Assembly: GCF_014199195.1 (NCBI RefSeq)
Contig: NZ_JACIJE010000001.1
Coordinates: 1 to 64,000 of the forward strand
Length of the DNA: 64,000 nt
Source of the DNA: Neoroseomonas alkaliterrae
Lineage (GTDB): Bacteria; Pseudomonadota; Alphaproteobacteria; Acetobacterales; Acetobacteraceae
Direction: 5' to 3'
Part shown: positions 1 to 9,987 of the stretch, one piece after another
Numbering within the stretch: the first letter of the stretch is position 1
How the letters are laid out: each line of letters starts with the position of its first letter
Program-made: the position numbers and the translations under genes
The notes under the pieces: generated by a model
What the model saw: the letters and a program-made list of their open reading frames with translations, nothing else
Database searches by the model: none
Told to the model about the DNA's origin: nothing

Positions 1-78
1 TCCGCCGCTGACCCATCCCCGCCTCGCCACCGTTGCCGACCCACAAAGCGAATCAACAACAGCGGCCCTCAGCAAGGC

Positions 79-1284
79 GTTTCGCAGAGGTCTCCGACGC
101 GGGCTGAGGTGATTCGCTGTCGGTGCTGATGGCGGAGGCGGGGATGGCGGGGCAGCCCGGTTTCTTTGACGCGGAGGAGCGGCTGCGCTGGCTGTCGGCC
201 TCGGGCGATCCGCTGGAACGCCTTCGCACGGTGGTGGACTTCGAGGCGTTCCGCGCGGAGTTGGAGGCGGCGCTGCCGCGCGCCGAGCGCAGCCGCGGCG
301 GGCGCCCGCCCTGGGACGCGGTGCTGATGTTCCGCGTCCTCGTGCTGCAGGCGCTCTACACGCTGTCGGACGATCAGGCCGAGTACCAGCTGCGCGACCG
401 GCTCAGCTTCATGCGCTTCGTCGGCCTGGCCCTGCAGGACGTGGTGCCCGACGCCAAGACGATCTGGCTCTACCGCGAGCAGCTGACGCGCGCCGGCGCC
501 CTGGCGAAGCTGTTCGAGCGCTTCGACGCGGTGCTCGCCGAGCGCGGCTTCCTGGCCATGGGCGGGCAGATCGTCGATGCGACCGTGGTCGAGGCCCGGC
601 GATCCCGGCTGACCAGGGAGGAGAAGCAGACCCTGCGCGACGGCGGCACGCCGGCAGGCTGGTCGAAGGCGCGCACGCGCCAGATCGACCGCGACGGGCG
701 CTGGACCATCAAGCGCGGCCGCAAGGCCAGGCCGCCCGAAGGCGCGCCGCGCCAGGCGACCGAGATCGCGGTGCCGATGTTCGGCTACAAGAACCACCTC
801 GGCATCGACCGCGGCCACGGGTTCATCCGCCGCTTCGTGGTCACTGACGCAGCGCGGCACGACGGCGCCCAGCTCGGCGCCGTGCTCGACTCCGCCAACA
901 CCGGCAGCGGCGTCTGGGCCGACACCGCCTACCGCAGCAAGGCGAACCTCGAGTTGCTGGACCGGCGCGGCCTGCGGCCCGAGTTCCAGCGCGCCAAGCC
1001 GCGCGGGCGGCCGATGCCCGCCCACATCGCCCGCGGCAATGCGACGCGAGCGCGAGTGCGCGGCCTCGTCGAGCATGTCTTCGCCGCCGAGAAGCGGCGC
1101 ATGGGTCTCGTCGTGCGCTGCATCGGCTTGGTCCGCGCCACGGCGCGGATCACGCTGGCCAACCTCGCCTACAACATGCGCCGCCTGGCGTGGATCGAGG
1201 GGCAAGCTGTGCCCGCCTGACCGATCCCGGCGCCGAAAACACCACGCCGACCGCCGCTCAAAGGCGGAACAGGCCATGCGAGAC
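79..1284 (+). mobile_element. IS5-family insertion sequence, about 1.2 kb
   Basis: An intact IS5-type transposase gene (123-1220) fills almost the whole element. The proposed ends are an imperfect inverted repeat: GTTTCGCA at 79-86 matches the reverse complement of TGCGAGAC at 1277-1284 in 7 of 8 positions, with weaker similarity further in. The resulting size of about 1.2 kb fits the family. No convincing target-site duplication is visible, so the exact borders are uncertain. It lies next to a tRNA-Ser gene and an A+T-richer remnant, which suggests a recombination-prone spot. Confidence 0.5.
123..1220 (+). CDS. IS5-family DDE transposase
   Basis: Transposase of 365 aa that would cut and paste the surrounding insertion sequence. 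The N-terminal third (about residues 45-125) looks like the DUF772-type DNA-binding region of IS5 transposases. The catalytic RNase H-like core follows, with a candidate first Asp in IVDAT (D152), a second in VVTDAARHD (D242 or D247), WADTAYRSKAN near 265-275, and the glutamate in GLVEHVF (E317). The reading frame is complete, with no frameshift or internal stop. The start is GTG at 123; ATG at 129 or 144 in the same frame would also work and removes only a few residues. A long reading frame on the opposite strand is a G+C-bias shadow. Confidence 0.9.
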   Translation: MLMAEAGMAGQPGFFDAEERLRWLSASGDPLERLRTVVDFEAFRAELEAALPRAERSRGGRPPWDAVLMFRVLVLQALYTLSDDQAEYQLRDRLSFMRFVGLALQDVVPDAKTIWLYREQLTRAGALAKLFERFDAVLAERGFLAMGGQIVDATVVEARRSRLTREEKQTLRDGGTPAGWSKARTRQIDRDGRWTIKRGRKARPPEGAPRQATEIAVPMFGYKNHLGIDRGHGFIRRFVVTDAARHDGAQLGAVLDSANTGSGVWADTAYRSKANLELLDRRGLRPEFQRAKPRGRPMPAHIARGNATRARVRGLVEHVFAAEKRRMGLVVRCIGLVRATARITLANLAYNMRRLAWIEGQAVPA

Positions 1285-1592
1285 GGCCGCTTCACGCCCA
1301 TCAGGGCTATCAGCGGCACTCAACAGCGCCCAAAGACCAGGTTATTCGAGGTGTCCAAGTGGGGTTCGAACCAGAGCAAGCGACGAGCGCGCTAAAACCG
1401 GCCATTTAACTGGGTTTTTGAGTTCCGTACTAAAACAGCAAAGTCAGGAGGTCCGGAGAGAATTGGCCTCCGGAGAGCGATTTTCCGCCGTCTCCGCGCC
1501 GAGCCAGTCAACGGGTCTGCCCCGAACACCCCAGGAAACCTGCCACTCAGCGCGGCGGTCGGTCTGGCGGAGAGAACGGCTCGTATGGGAAC
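1285..1592. other. non-coding remnant between insertion sequence and tRNA-Ser
   Basis: No convincing gene is visible in these roughly 300 bases. The middle (about 1330-1480) is clearly more A+T-rich than the rest of the window. It carries a weak terminator-like hairpin with a T run (AAAACC ... GGGTTTTT, 1394-1419) and a 9-base direct repeat TCCGGAGAG (1452-1460 and 1469-1477). GGTTCGAACC near 1364-1373 resembles the T-arm of the adjacent tRNA. The pattern fits debris of an integrated element, but no integrase or full attachment duplicate is seen. Confidence 0.45.
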
Positions 1593-1683
1593 TGGCGGAC
1601 AGGGAGGGATTCGAACCCTCGATACGCTTTTGACGTATACGCACTTTCCAGGCGCGCGCCTTCGACCGCTCGGCCACCTGTCC
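1593..1683 (-). tRNA. tRNA-Ser (anticodon GGA)
   Basis: On the minus strand the sequence folds as a class II tRNA of 91 nt. The acceptor stem GGACAGG pairs with CCTGTCC, followed by G and an encoded CCA (plus-strand TGG at 1593-1595). The anticodon loop CTGGAAA gives anticodon GGA, reading UCC serine codons. The variable arm is long, with complementary GTATACG-like halves as expected for serine, and the T-arm contains GGTTCGAATCC. It sits downstream of the Bug-family gene and upstream of an insertion-sequence scar. Confidence 0.95.
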
Positions 1684-1703
1684 GGGGGCGCGGAAGATAG
1701 TCA

Positions 1704-1737
1704 GGGCGCGGCCCGAGGGCAACCCGTGGCCGCGCCC
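1704..1737 (-). terminator. hairpin after the Bug-family gene
   Basis: Perfect 10-bp stem GGGCGCGGCC (1704-1713) with GGCCGCGCCC (1728-1737) and a 14-nt loop, starting 7 bases after the stop codon of the minus-strand gene ending at 1744. There is no long U run after it (TGACTATCTTCC), so it would be a weak intrinsic terminator or a 3'-end stabiliser. It also separates that gene from the tRNA. Confidence 0.6.
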
Positions 1738-1743
1738 GCTCGA

Positions 1744-2733
1744 TCAGTCGGCGAACTGGCCCGCCGCCTGGATCAGCGGCCGCCATTTCGCGATGTCCGC
1801 CTGCCAGAACTCGCGATGGATCTGCGGCGTCGCCCGCGCCGGGGCCACCGGGGCGGTGCCGAGGTCGGCGAAGCGCTGCGCGATGCCGGAATCCTGCAGC
1901 GCCTTCAGCAACGCCTGGTTCAACCGCGCAATGACCGGAGCCGGCGTGCCCCGCGGCGCATAGAGCCCGTGCCAGACGCTCACCTCGAAGCCCGGCAGCC
2001 CGCCCTCCGTCGCGGTCGGAATGTCGGCGAGCGAGGGCACCCGCTCGCTCGTGGTCACGGCGAAGGCGCGGATCGTGCCGGCGCGGATATGCTCGGTGGT
2101 GTTCGTCGTCTGGTCGCACATCAGGTCCACCGTGCCGGCGACCAGATCGTTCATGGCCGGTCCCGTGCCGCGATAGGAGACCGTCGTCATGCGCGTGTTC
2201 ACCGCCTGCATGAACAGCAGGCCGCAGAGATGGCTCGCGGCCCCGATGCCGGCATTGGCGTAGTTCAGCGCCTCCCCGCGCCGGCGGATCAGCGCCACGA
2301 GTTCGGAGAGGTTCGTCGCCTCGATGTTGCGGCGCGCGACCAGCGTCATCGGCACCTCGGTGACGAGGCCGATCGTCTCGAAGCCGTTGATCGGATCATA
2401 GGCCAGACGCCGGTAGAGCGTCGGGATCGTCGCCATGCCGATGTGGTGCAGAAGGATGGTGTGGCCGTCCGGCCGCGCCCCCGCGACGCGCTGCGCGCCG
2501 AGCGTGCCTCCGGCGCCGCCGACATTCTCCACCACGACAGGCTGCCCAAGATCGGCGCTCATGACCTGCGCGATCAGCCGGCCGACCGTGTCGGTCGGCC
2601 CGCCCGCCGCGAAGGGGATGACCATGCTGACCGGGCGGCTCGGGAACGGAGCCTGCGCAAGCGCCGGCGCGGCTGCTGCCGCCGCCCCGGCTGCGACGGC
2701 CGCAGCGAGGCCGCGGCGAGTGAGAACCTTCAT
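1744..2733 (-). CDS. Bug/TctC-family periplasmic substrate-binding protein
   Basis: Solute-binding protein of 329 aa, of the type that feeds tripartite tricarboxylate transporters. The N-terminus has a twin-arginine-like or Sec signal (MKVLTRRGLAAAVAAG, Ala-rich, ending near ALAQA). The mature part opens with FPSRPVSMVIPFAAGGPTD, the family's hallmark first strand and ligand loop. Bug proteins bind carboxylates, but the ligand cannot be read from sequence. The start is fixed by a strong ribosome site, AAGGAGGT, seven bases before ATG at 2733. It lies 110 bp downstream of lepA on the same strand and has no TctA/TctB partner beside it, so it is an orphan binding protein, common in Acetobacteraceae and Burkholderiales. 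Confidence 0.88.
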   Translation of the reverse strand: MKVLTRRGLAAAVAAGAAAAAAPALAQAPFPSRPVSMVIPFAAGGPTDTVGRLIAQVMSADLGQPVVVENVGGAGGTLGAQRVAGARPDGHTILLHHIGMATIPTLYRRLAYDPINGFETIGLVTEVPMTLVARRNIEATNLSELVALIRRRGEALNYANAGIGAASHLCGLLFMQAVNTRMTTVSYRGTGPAMNDLVAGTVDLMCDQTTNTTEHIRAGTIRAFAVTTSERVPSLADIPTATEGGLPGFEVSVWHGLYAPRGTPAPVIARLNQALLKALQDSGIAQRFADLGTAPVAPARATPQIHREFWQADIAKWRPLIQAAGQFAD

Positions 2734-2843
2734 GCGAAACACCTCCTTCTCTGGCGGGCATCGCGTGCCCGCTTCGCGTTCTTCCCGGACCTGCGCCTCG
2801 CCGACCGGCCCCGCGGGTCTCGCGGCGGGCTGGATTCGCCGGA

Positions 2844-4649
<1,806 letters not shown>

Positions 4650-4816
4650 GGGATTCCGGGCAAGGGCCGGCGCCGGGCATCGCCGGGCCATCTGCCCGGG
4701 GGAGATAGGGCAGAAGCGCCTGAAGTCCAACCTTTCCGGCAAGGGGCGCCCGGCCCTGTTCCCGGATTCCGCCAGCGACTAGGCTCGGGCACGAGCAGAG
4801 AAAGGCAGCCCGGCCC

Positions 4817-5203
4817 ATGCCCAAGCGCGCCATCGCCTCCGACCGCGTGCGCAAGCCGTCCATCCCCTTCGCCCAGGCGACCATCGCGGGCGGCTTCATG
4901 TTCGTCTGCTGCACCGGCGTGGACCGGCAGGGCCGCTTCGCCACCGGCGACGTGCGCGCCCAGACGCGCCAGGCCATCGAGAACATCCGCGCGCTGATCG
5001 AGGAGGCCGGAGGCAGCCTGCGCGACGTGGTGAAATGCACCGTCTACGTCACCTCCCGCGAGGACTGGGCGCCGATGAACGAGGTCTATTTCGCCCATTT
5101 CGCGGAGGACCCGCCGCACCGCGTCTCCTGCATCGTCAGCGGCCTCGGCCCGCCCGACGCGCTGGTCGAGATCGACGCGACCGCCTATCTCGGCACGGAC
5201 TGA
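4817..5203 (+). CDS. RidA/YjgF-family protein, catalytic arginine missing
   Basis: Small protein of 128 aa with the full YjgF/YER057c/UK114 fold: a trimer-forming barrel, GGFMFVCCTGVD near 25-36 and the helix QAIENIRALIEEAGGSL. Classical RidA deaminates reactive enamines and imines and needs an arginine in a VARL-type motif. Here the matching segment is VSGLGPPD (residues 107-114), with glycine where that arginine should be, while the following glutamate (E118, VEIDATAY) is kept. By analogy with Rid subfamilies that lack the arginine, imine deaminase activity is doubtful. It stands alone between lepA (divergent) and pheT (convergent). Confidence 0.88.
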   Translation: MPKRAIASDRVRKPSIPFAQATIAGGFMFVCCTGVDRQGRFATGDVRAQTRQAIENIRALIEEAGGSLRDVVKCTVYVTSREDWAPMNEVYFAHFAEDPPHRVSCIVSGLGPPDALVEIDATAYLGTD

Positions 5204-5224
5204 ACCGGCCGCCACCGGTGCTGC

Positions 5225-5242
5225 CTGCACGGCGGCGTGCAG
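5225..5242. terminator. small perfect hairpin between convergent genes
   Basis: CTGCACG (5225-5231) pairs perfectly with CGTGCAG (5236-5242) around a GCGG loop, 21 bases after the RidA-like stop codon and before the convergent pheT end. No T run follows, so function as a bidirectional terminator is only suggested. Confidence 0.35.
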
Positions 5243-5316
5243 CGTGCATCCCCGCCCGTCACGCGCCACGCGGCGCGGGTGATCGCCGTCCGGCGGCCAC
5301 CCACGCCGCCGGGCCA

Positions 5317-7812
5317 TCAGGCGCGCAGCGTCGCCCCCGTCGCCTTGGCCACCGCGGCGACGATGCGGTCCGCGACGGCCTCGATCTGCGCGTCGGTCAG
5401 CGTCGCCTCGCGCGGCTGGATCGTGACCTGGATGGCGAGGGACTTCGACCCCTCCGGCACGCCCTTGCCGCGATAGACGTCGAACAGCGCGACATCGGCG
5501 ATCAGCGCCTTCTCGGCGCCACGGGCCGCGCGCAGCAGCGCATCCGCGGCGACACCCTCCGGCACGATGAAGGCGAAGTCGCGCCGAACCGGCTGGAAGG
5601 CGGGCAGGTCGGGCGCGCCCTTCCTCCGCCGCTTGGGCTCGGGCACGGCATCGAGGAACACCTCGAAGGCCACGGCCGGGCCCGGCAGGTCGAGGGCTTC
5701 CAGCACCTTCGGATGGACCTCCCCGAAGGTCGCGAGGACCAGCTTCGGCCCCTGCCGCACCGTGCCCGAGCGGCCGGGGTGGTAGAAGCCCGGCGCATCG
5801 GCCGTGACCTGCAGCGCGGCCATCGGCACGCCGAGCGCCTCCAGCACCGCCATCGCGTCGCCCTTGGCGTCCATGGCGTCCATGCCGCGCGCGACTTCCG
5901 CCCAGTGCCGCGGCGTCGCGCCATGGCGCACGCCCGCGGCCACCGAGACCTGGCCCTCCGGCGTGATGTCCCGATAGGTGGCGCCGAGCTCGGCCAGCGC
6001 CACGTCCGCGAAGCCGCGCGCGGCGTTCCGCGCAGCGGCCAGCAGCAGCGAGGCGACCGGCGTCGGCCGCATCTGGTCGAGATCGGCGGCGATCGGGTTC
6101 ACAAGGCGCAGGGCCTCGGGCGTCTCGCCGAACAGCGCGGCTGTCTTCGCCTCCATGAAGGCGAAGGTGACGCATTCCTGCATCCCCCGCGCCGCCAGCA
6201 CGCGGCGGGCCAGCGCCGCGCGCGCCTGCCGCGCGGTGAAGGCGGGCGGCGGGATGACCGCGACGGCAGGCAGCGAGACCGGCGGCACCGCATCGAGCCC
6301 GCCGAGGCGCAGCACCTCCTCGATGAGGTCGCATTCCGGCTCGATCGCGGCGCAGCCTTCGGCCGCGCGGGCCGCGCGTTCGGGGTCGAGGCCCGCGAAC
6401 TGCGTCAGCGCGCCGCCGCCCGCACGATAGGCGGAGAGGTCCGAGGCGACGTCGTTGCGCCAGGACGGCACGGCAACGGTCACGCTCGCCGCATCGCGCG
6501 CCTGCACCGCAAAGCCGAGGCGCTCCAGCCGCGCGACGGACTCCTCGGCGGGCAGGTCCAGACCGCCGTAGTCGCGCACGCGGCCGAAGCGCAACGTAGC
6601 CGACCGCCGCCAGGCCGGCTCCGCGCCGGCCATGCTGATCCTGCTCGCCTCGCCGCCGCACAGGTCGAGGATCATGCGCGTCGCCGCCTCCAGCGCATCG
6701 GGCAGGAAGGCGGGGTCGAGGCCGCGCTCGAAGCGCGCGCGCGCATCGGTGCGCACATCGTGGCGCCGGCCCGACAGCGCGATGCGCACCGGGTCGAACA
6801 GCGCGCATTCGATGAAGCACTCCGTCGTCGCCTCGTCGCAGCCGGAATGCTCGCCGCCGATCACGCCGCCCAGCGCCTCGGGCCCGGCGGCGTCGGCGAT
6901 CACGCCATCCTCGGGGCTCAGCGCATAGGTCTTGCCGTTCAGCGCGACGAGGCTCTCGCCCTCCCGCGCCATGCGCATCACGAGGTCGGTGCCCTTCACC
7001 TTCGCCACATCGAAGACATGCAGCGGGCGGCCGAGGTCGAAGGTGAAGAAGTTGGTGATGTCCACCAACGCGCTGATCGGCCGCAGGCCGATCGCCGTCA
7101 GCCGGTCCTGCAGCCATTTCGGTGAGGGGCCGTTCCGCACGCCCCGCACGGCGCGGCCGAGCACCCAGAGGCAGGCGCGGGGATCCTCGATCTTCCAGTT
7201 CAGCGGGGAGTCGTAGGCGGGCGCCACGCGCGGCGCGGACCACGGCTTCAGCGTCCCGAGCCCCGCCGCCGCGAGGTCGCGCGCGATGCCGCGCACCGAG
7301 AGCGCATCGCCGCGGTTGGGTGTCACGCTGATCTCGATGACCGGATCATCGAGGCCCGCCCACTTCACGTAGGATTCGCCCAGCGGCGCATCGGCCGGCA
7401 GGTCCACGATGCCGGTATGGTCGTCGCCAAGGCCCATCTCGCGCGCGGAGAGCATCATCGCCTCCGACTTCACGCCGCGGATCTCGCCCGCCTTCAGCGT
7501 GATGCCGGTGCCCGGGATGAAAGCGCCGGGGAGTGCCGCCACGCCCATCATGCCGGTGCGCGCATTGGGCGCGCCGCACACCACGGAACGCTCCACGCCG
7601 TCGCCGACATCCACCCGCAGGTGGCGCAGCCGGTCGGCATTGGGGTGCTGCACCGCCTCGATCACGCGGGCGATGCGGAAGGGGGCGAGCGCCGCGCCGC
7701 GGTCCTCGATGCCTTCGACCTCGAGGCCGATGGCGTTCAGCGTGCGGGCGATCTCCTCGACGGATGCCTCCGTGTCGAGGTGGTCGCGCAGCCAGGAGAG
7801 CGTGAACTTCAT
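5317..7812 (-). CDS. pheT: phenylalanine-tRNA ligase beta subunit
   Basis: Beta chain (831 aa) of the alpha2-beta2 cytosolic PheRS, which charges tRNA-Phe. Visible parts in order: the N-terminal MKFTLSWLRDHL signature, a tRNA-binding OB domain (about 40-150), the B3/B4 editing domain around 200-400 (ALNGKTYALSPEDGVIAD), B5, the catalytic-like core and a C-terminal FDX-ACB anticodon domain (FQPVRRDFAFIVPEG then DVYRGKGVPEGSKS). Length is normal for the bacterial protein. It is the distal partner of pheS; an unusual 191-bp gap filled by a palindromic repeat separates the two genes, which are often only a few bases apart. Confidence 0.97.
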   Translation of the reverse strand: MKFTLSWLRDHLDTEASVEEIARTLNAIGLEVEGIEDRGAALAPFRIARVIEAVQHPNADRLRHLRVDVGDGVERSVVCGAPNARTGMMGVAALPGAFIPGTGITLKAGEIRGVKSEAMMLSAREMGLGDDHTGIVDLPADAPLGESYVKWAGLDDPVIEISVTPNRGDALSVRGIARDLAAAGLGTLKPWSAPRVAPAYDSPLNWKIEDPRACLWVLGRAVRGVRNGPSPKWLQDRLTAIGLRPISALVDITNFFTFDLGRPLHVFDVAKVKGTDLVMRMAREGESLVALNGKTYALSPEDGVIADAAGPEALGGVIGGEHSGCDEATTECFIECALFDPVRIALSGRRHDVRTDARARFERGLDPAFLPDALEAATRMILDLCGGEASRISMAGAEPAWRRSATLRFGRVRDYGGLDLPAEESVARLERLGFAVQARDAASVTVAVPSWRNDVASDLSAYRAGGGALTQFAGLDPERAARAAEGCAAIEPECDLIEEVLRLGGLDAVPPVSLPAVAVIPPPAFTARQARAALARRVLAARGMQECVTFAFMEAKTAALFGETPEALRLVNPIAADLDQMRPTPVASLLLAAARNAARGFADVALAELGATYRDITPEGQVSVAAGVRHGATPRHWAEVARGMDAMDAKGDAMAVLEALGVPMAALQVTADAPGFYHPGRSGTVRQGPKLVLATFGEVHPKVLEALDLPGPAVAFEVFLDAVPEPKRRRKGAPDLPAFQPVRRDFAFIVPEGVAADALLRAARGAEKALIADVALFDVYRGKGVPEGSKSLAIQVTIQPREATLTDAQIEAVADRIVAAVAKATGATLRA

Positions 7813-7837
7813 CGGGTCAGTCCTGCGTGTTCAAGAC

Positions 7838-8000
7838 GGAGGGGCGCCGCCCCTCCGAACCACCCCGCCAAAGGCCGAAAGGCCTGTGGAAACCATCGCC
7901 TGGCGCCGGACCTCCGCGGCTGGCGCAGAATCTGGTTCCGAGGGCCTCTCGGCCCATGGGAGCCCAGGCGGGGGGGCGCGAGGAGGCGGTGCCCCCTCGC
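7838..8000. repeat. nested palindromic element, copy 1 (pheS-pheT gap)
   Basis: Left arm: GAGGGGCGCCGCCCCTC hairpin, then CCCCGCCAAAGGCCGAAAGGCC. Right arm, read as reverse complement: a GAGGGGGC...-type hairpin, CCCCCGCCTGGG, then GGCCGAGAGGCC. The two arms are imperfect inverted copies of each other, so the whole unit can fold into a long hairpin with side stems. The inner segment (TGGCGCC ... GGCTGGCGCAG) adds more pairing. It lies inside the pheS-pheT transcription unit and is recognisably related to the elements at 15848, 59585 and 62375. Confidence 0.8.
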
Positions 8001-8003
8001 CGG

Positions 8004-9083
8004 TCACACCCCTTCATGCAGCATCGCCGGCGCGAGCGGGCTGCTCGCGTAGTGGCGCAGCCAGCGGATGTCGGCCTCGTAGAAAGGCCGCAGGTCCGGG
8101 ATGCCGTGCTTGAGCATGGTGATGCGCTCGATCCCCATGCCGAAGGCAAAGCCCTGCCATTCGCGCGGGTCTATGCCGCAATTGGCCAGCACCTTCGGGT
8201 GCACCATCCCCGAGCCCAGGATCTCGAGCCAGTCCCCGCCCTTGCCCAGTTCGCCGGTCTTGCGGCTCCAGCCGATGTCCACCTCCATCGAGGGTTCGGT
8301 GAACGGGAAGTAGGAGGAGCGGAAGCGCACCGGCAGGTCGGCGATGCCGAAGAATGCGCGCAGGAAGTCGATCAGGCAGCCCTTGAGATGCCCGAGCGTG
8401 ATGCCGCGGTCGATCACCAGCCCCTCGACCTGGTGAAACATCGGCGAATGCGTCGCGTCATGGTCGGCGCGGTAGGTGCGCCCGGGGACGATGACGCGGA
8501 TCGGCGGTTCCTGGTTCAGCATGGTGCGGATCTGCACGGGGCTCGTGTGGGTCCGCAGCACCGGCCGGCGCCCCTCGGCTTCCGGCAGGTAGAAGGTGTC
8601 GTGGTCCTGCCGCGCCGGATGGTGGTCGGGGATGTTGAGCGCGCCGAAGTTGAACCAGTCCCCCTCGATGTCCGGCCCCTCGGCCACGGCGAAGCCCATG
8701 GCGCCGAACAGGGCGGTGAGTTCCTCCATGGTGCGGGCGATCGGGTGGATGCCGCCCTCGGCCGCCGTGCCCGGCGCCGAGGCGCGCGGGGGCAGCGTCA
8801 CGTCGATCCGCTCGGCGGCGAGGCGCGCATCCAGCGCCGCCGCGTCGAGGACGGCGCGGCGCGCCTCGATGGCGGCCTCGATGGCGGCCTTCAGGCGGTT
8901 CAGCGCCGCGCCGCGCTCCTTGCGCTGCTCGGCCGGCACCGCGCCGAGGCCCTTGAGCAGCGCGGTGAGGCTGCCCGACTTGCCGAGCACGCCGACGCGC
9001 ACCGCATCGAGCGCGCGCAGGTCGGCGGCGGCAGCGAGGGCGGCCTCGGTCTCGGCCTGCAGGGAAGCGAGGTCGTCGGTCAT
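8004..9083 (-). CDS. pheS: phenylalanine-tRNA ligase alpha subunit
   Basis: Catalytic alpha chain (359 aa) of PheRS. The N-terminal coiled coil has Ala/Glu-rich repeats in the first 110 residues. The class II synthetase core follows with motif 2 region [18 protein letters not shown] and motif 3-like [14 protein letters not shown], binding ATP and Phe. MTDDLASLQ at 9083 is the family's typical start; an in-frame ATG at 9092 would add three residues and neither has a strong ribosome site. A long hairpin lies 25-60 bases upstream, between rplT and pheS. Confidence 0.96.
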   Translation of the reverse strand: MTDDLASLQAETEAALAAAADLRALDAVRVGVLGKSGSLTALLKGLGAVPAEQRKERGAALNRLKAAIEAAIEARRAVLDAAALDARLAAERIDVTLPPRASAPGTAAEGGIHPIARTMEELTALFGAMGFAVAEGPDIEGDWFNFGALNIPDHHPARQDHDTFYLPEAEGRRPVLRTHTSPVQIRTMLNQEPPIRVIVPGRTYRADHDATHSPMFHQVEGLVIDRGITLGHLKGCLIDFLRAFFGIADLPVRFRSSYFPFTEPSMEVDIGWSRKTGELGKGGDWLEILGSGMVHPKVLANCGIDPREWQGFAFGMGIERITMLKHGIPDLRPFYEADIRWLRHYASSPLAPAMLHEGV

Positions 9084-9107
9084 TGGCACCATGTCCGGAA
9101 AGCAGGA

Positions 9108-9178
9108 AGGGCCGCGTCCCGGCTGATCCGGGATGCGGCCCTCTGCTAGACGCTGTTGCGGCCCCGGGAAAGCCCGGG
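9108..9178 (-). promoter_or_regulatory. two hairpins in the rplT-pheS gap (attenuator or terminator)
   Basis: In the direction of transcription a short stem comes first (CCCGGG with CCCGGG, 9163-9178). A 15-bp stem follows, AGGGCCGC.TCCCGG against its near-perfect complement with one wobble pair (9108-9142), ending 25 bases before pheS. The gap is only 104 bp, so both fall in the pheS leader or the end of the rpmI-rplT message. No U run follows and no Phe-rich leader peptide is seen, so classical PheL-type attenuation is not supported. A terminator or an mRNA processing site are the alternatives. Confidence 0.45.
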
Positions 9179-9187
9179 ACCGGGGGT

Positions 9188-9544
9188 TCAGGCGAGCTTC
9201 GCCTTCGCCTGCTCGACCAGCGCCGCGAAGGCCGCCGGTTCATCGAAGGCGAGGGCGGCCATCACCTTGCGGTCCATCTCGATCCCCGCCGCCTTCACGC
9301 CGGCGATGAAGCGCGAGTAGGTGAGGCCGTGCTCTCGAACCGCGGCGTTGATGCGCTGGATCCAGAGGCCGCGGAAATCCCGCTTCTTGTTGCGCCGGTC
9401 GCGATAGGCGTACTGCAGGGCCTTCTCGACGCGCTCGAGCGCGGGGCGATAGGCGGTCGAGGAGCGGCCGACATAGCCCTCGGCGAGCTTCAGGACCTTC
9501 TTGTGCCGGGCGTGCTTGGTGACGCCGCGCTTCACACGAGCCAT
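9188..9544 (-). CDS. rplT: 50S ribosomal protein L20
   Basis: Ribosomal protein of 118 aa that binds 23S rRNA early in large-subunit assembly. It starts [19 protein letters not shown] and contains the conserved [19 protein letters not shown] region and the C-terminal globular domain. Length is exactly typical. It lies 15 bp after rpmI as usual. The infC gene that often precedes rpmI is not present upstream; the next gene there is cheZ on the opposite strand. Confidence 0.98.
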   Translation of the reverse strand: MARVKRGVTKHARHKKVLKLAEGYVGRSSTAYRPALERVEKALQYAYRDRRNKKRDFRGLWIQRINAAVREHGLTYSRFIAGVKAAGIEMDRKVMAALAFDEPAAFAALVEQAKAKLA

Positions 9545-9559
9545 GGTGCGTCCCCCTCC

Positions 9560-9766
9560 TTACCGGTCCAGCCCGTAGGGCAGCCACTGCTTCACGGTAT
9601 CGCCGTCCTGCTTGTCCATCACGAACATGCCGCGGTTCTGCCGCTTCATCTTGGTGGTCTTGGCGGTCAGGCAGTGGCGCTTGTTGCCCGCGCCGGCGCG
9701 CACCTTCCCGGTGGCGGTCAGCCGGAAGCGCTTCTTCACGCTCGACTTCGTCTTCATCTTGGACAT
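9560..9766 (-). CDS. rpmI: 50S ribosomal protein L35
   Basis: Ribosomal protein of 68 aa with the family pattern [19 protein letters not shown] followed by a basic segment with [16 protein letters not shown]. The start at 9766 (MSKMKTKSS) is chosen because AGGAGGG sits six bases upstream; ATG at 9757 is the alternative. A longer frame extending upstream has no support. It is the first gene of rpmI-rplT, and its promoter must lie in the 221 bp shared with the divergent cheZ gene. Confidence 0.96.
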   Translation of the reverse strand: MSKMKTKSSVKKRFRLTATGKVRAGAGNKRHCLTAKTTKMKRQNRGMFVMDKQDGDTVKQWLPYGLDR

Positions 9767-9987
9767 TTGGCCCTCCTGATGCGGGGTCGGGGCGTCCGGG
9801 GTCATCGCACCATGCGAGGCGGACGCGCTTTCCCGGCCGGGCATGTCCAGGGGGCCACGACGCGGGAGGCGGGCGTATAGCCCCCGGCAGGGCCGCCCGC
9901 AACCCCTTCCGGCGGCAACCGGGCCTTCACGGGTTCGGGTGTCTCCTCCTCCCCCGCCCCGCCGCAGGCCCCGGGAGACCGCACCCC

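Noticed and set aside
69-1319. Long minus-strand open frame (over 400 codons) opposite the transposase
   Set aside because: It is the mirror of a G+C-rich gene: Arg/Ala/Gly/His-rich, no domain, no ribosome site. The plus-strand frame has a clear IS5 transposase.
8866-8900. Short tandem repeat GATGGCGGCCTC inside pheS
   Set aside because: Two copies coding for the repeated EAAI segment of the N-terminal coiled coil; expected from the protein and codon bias.
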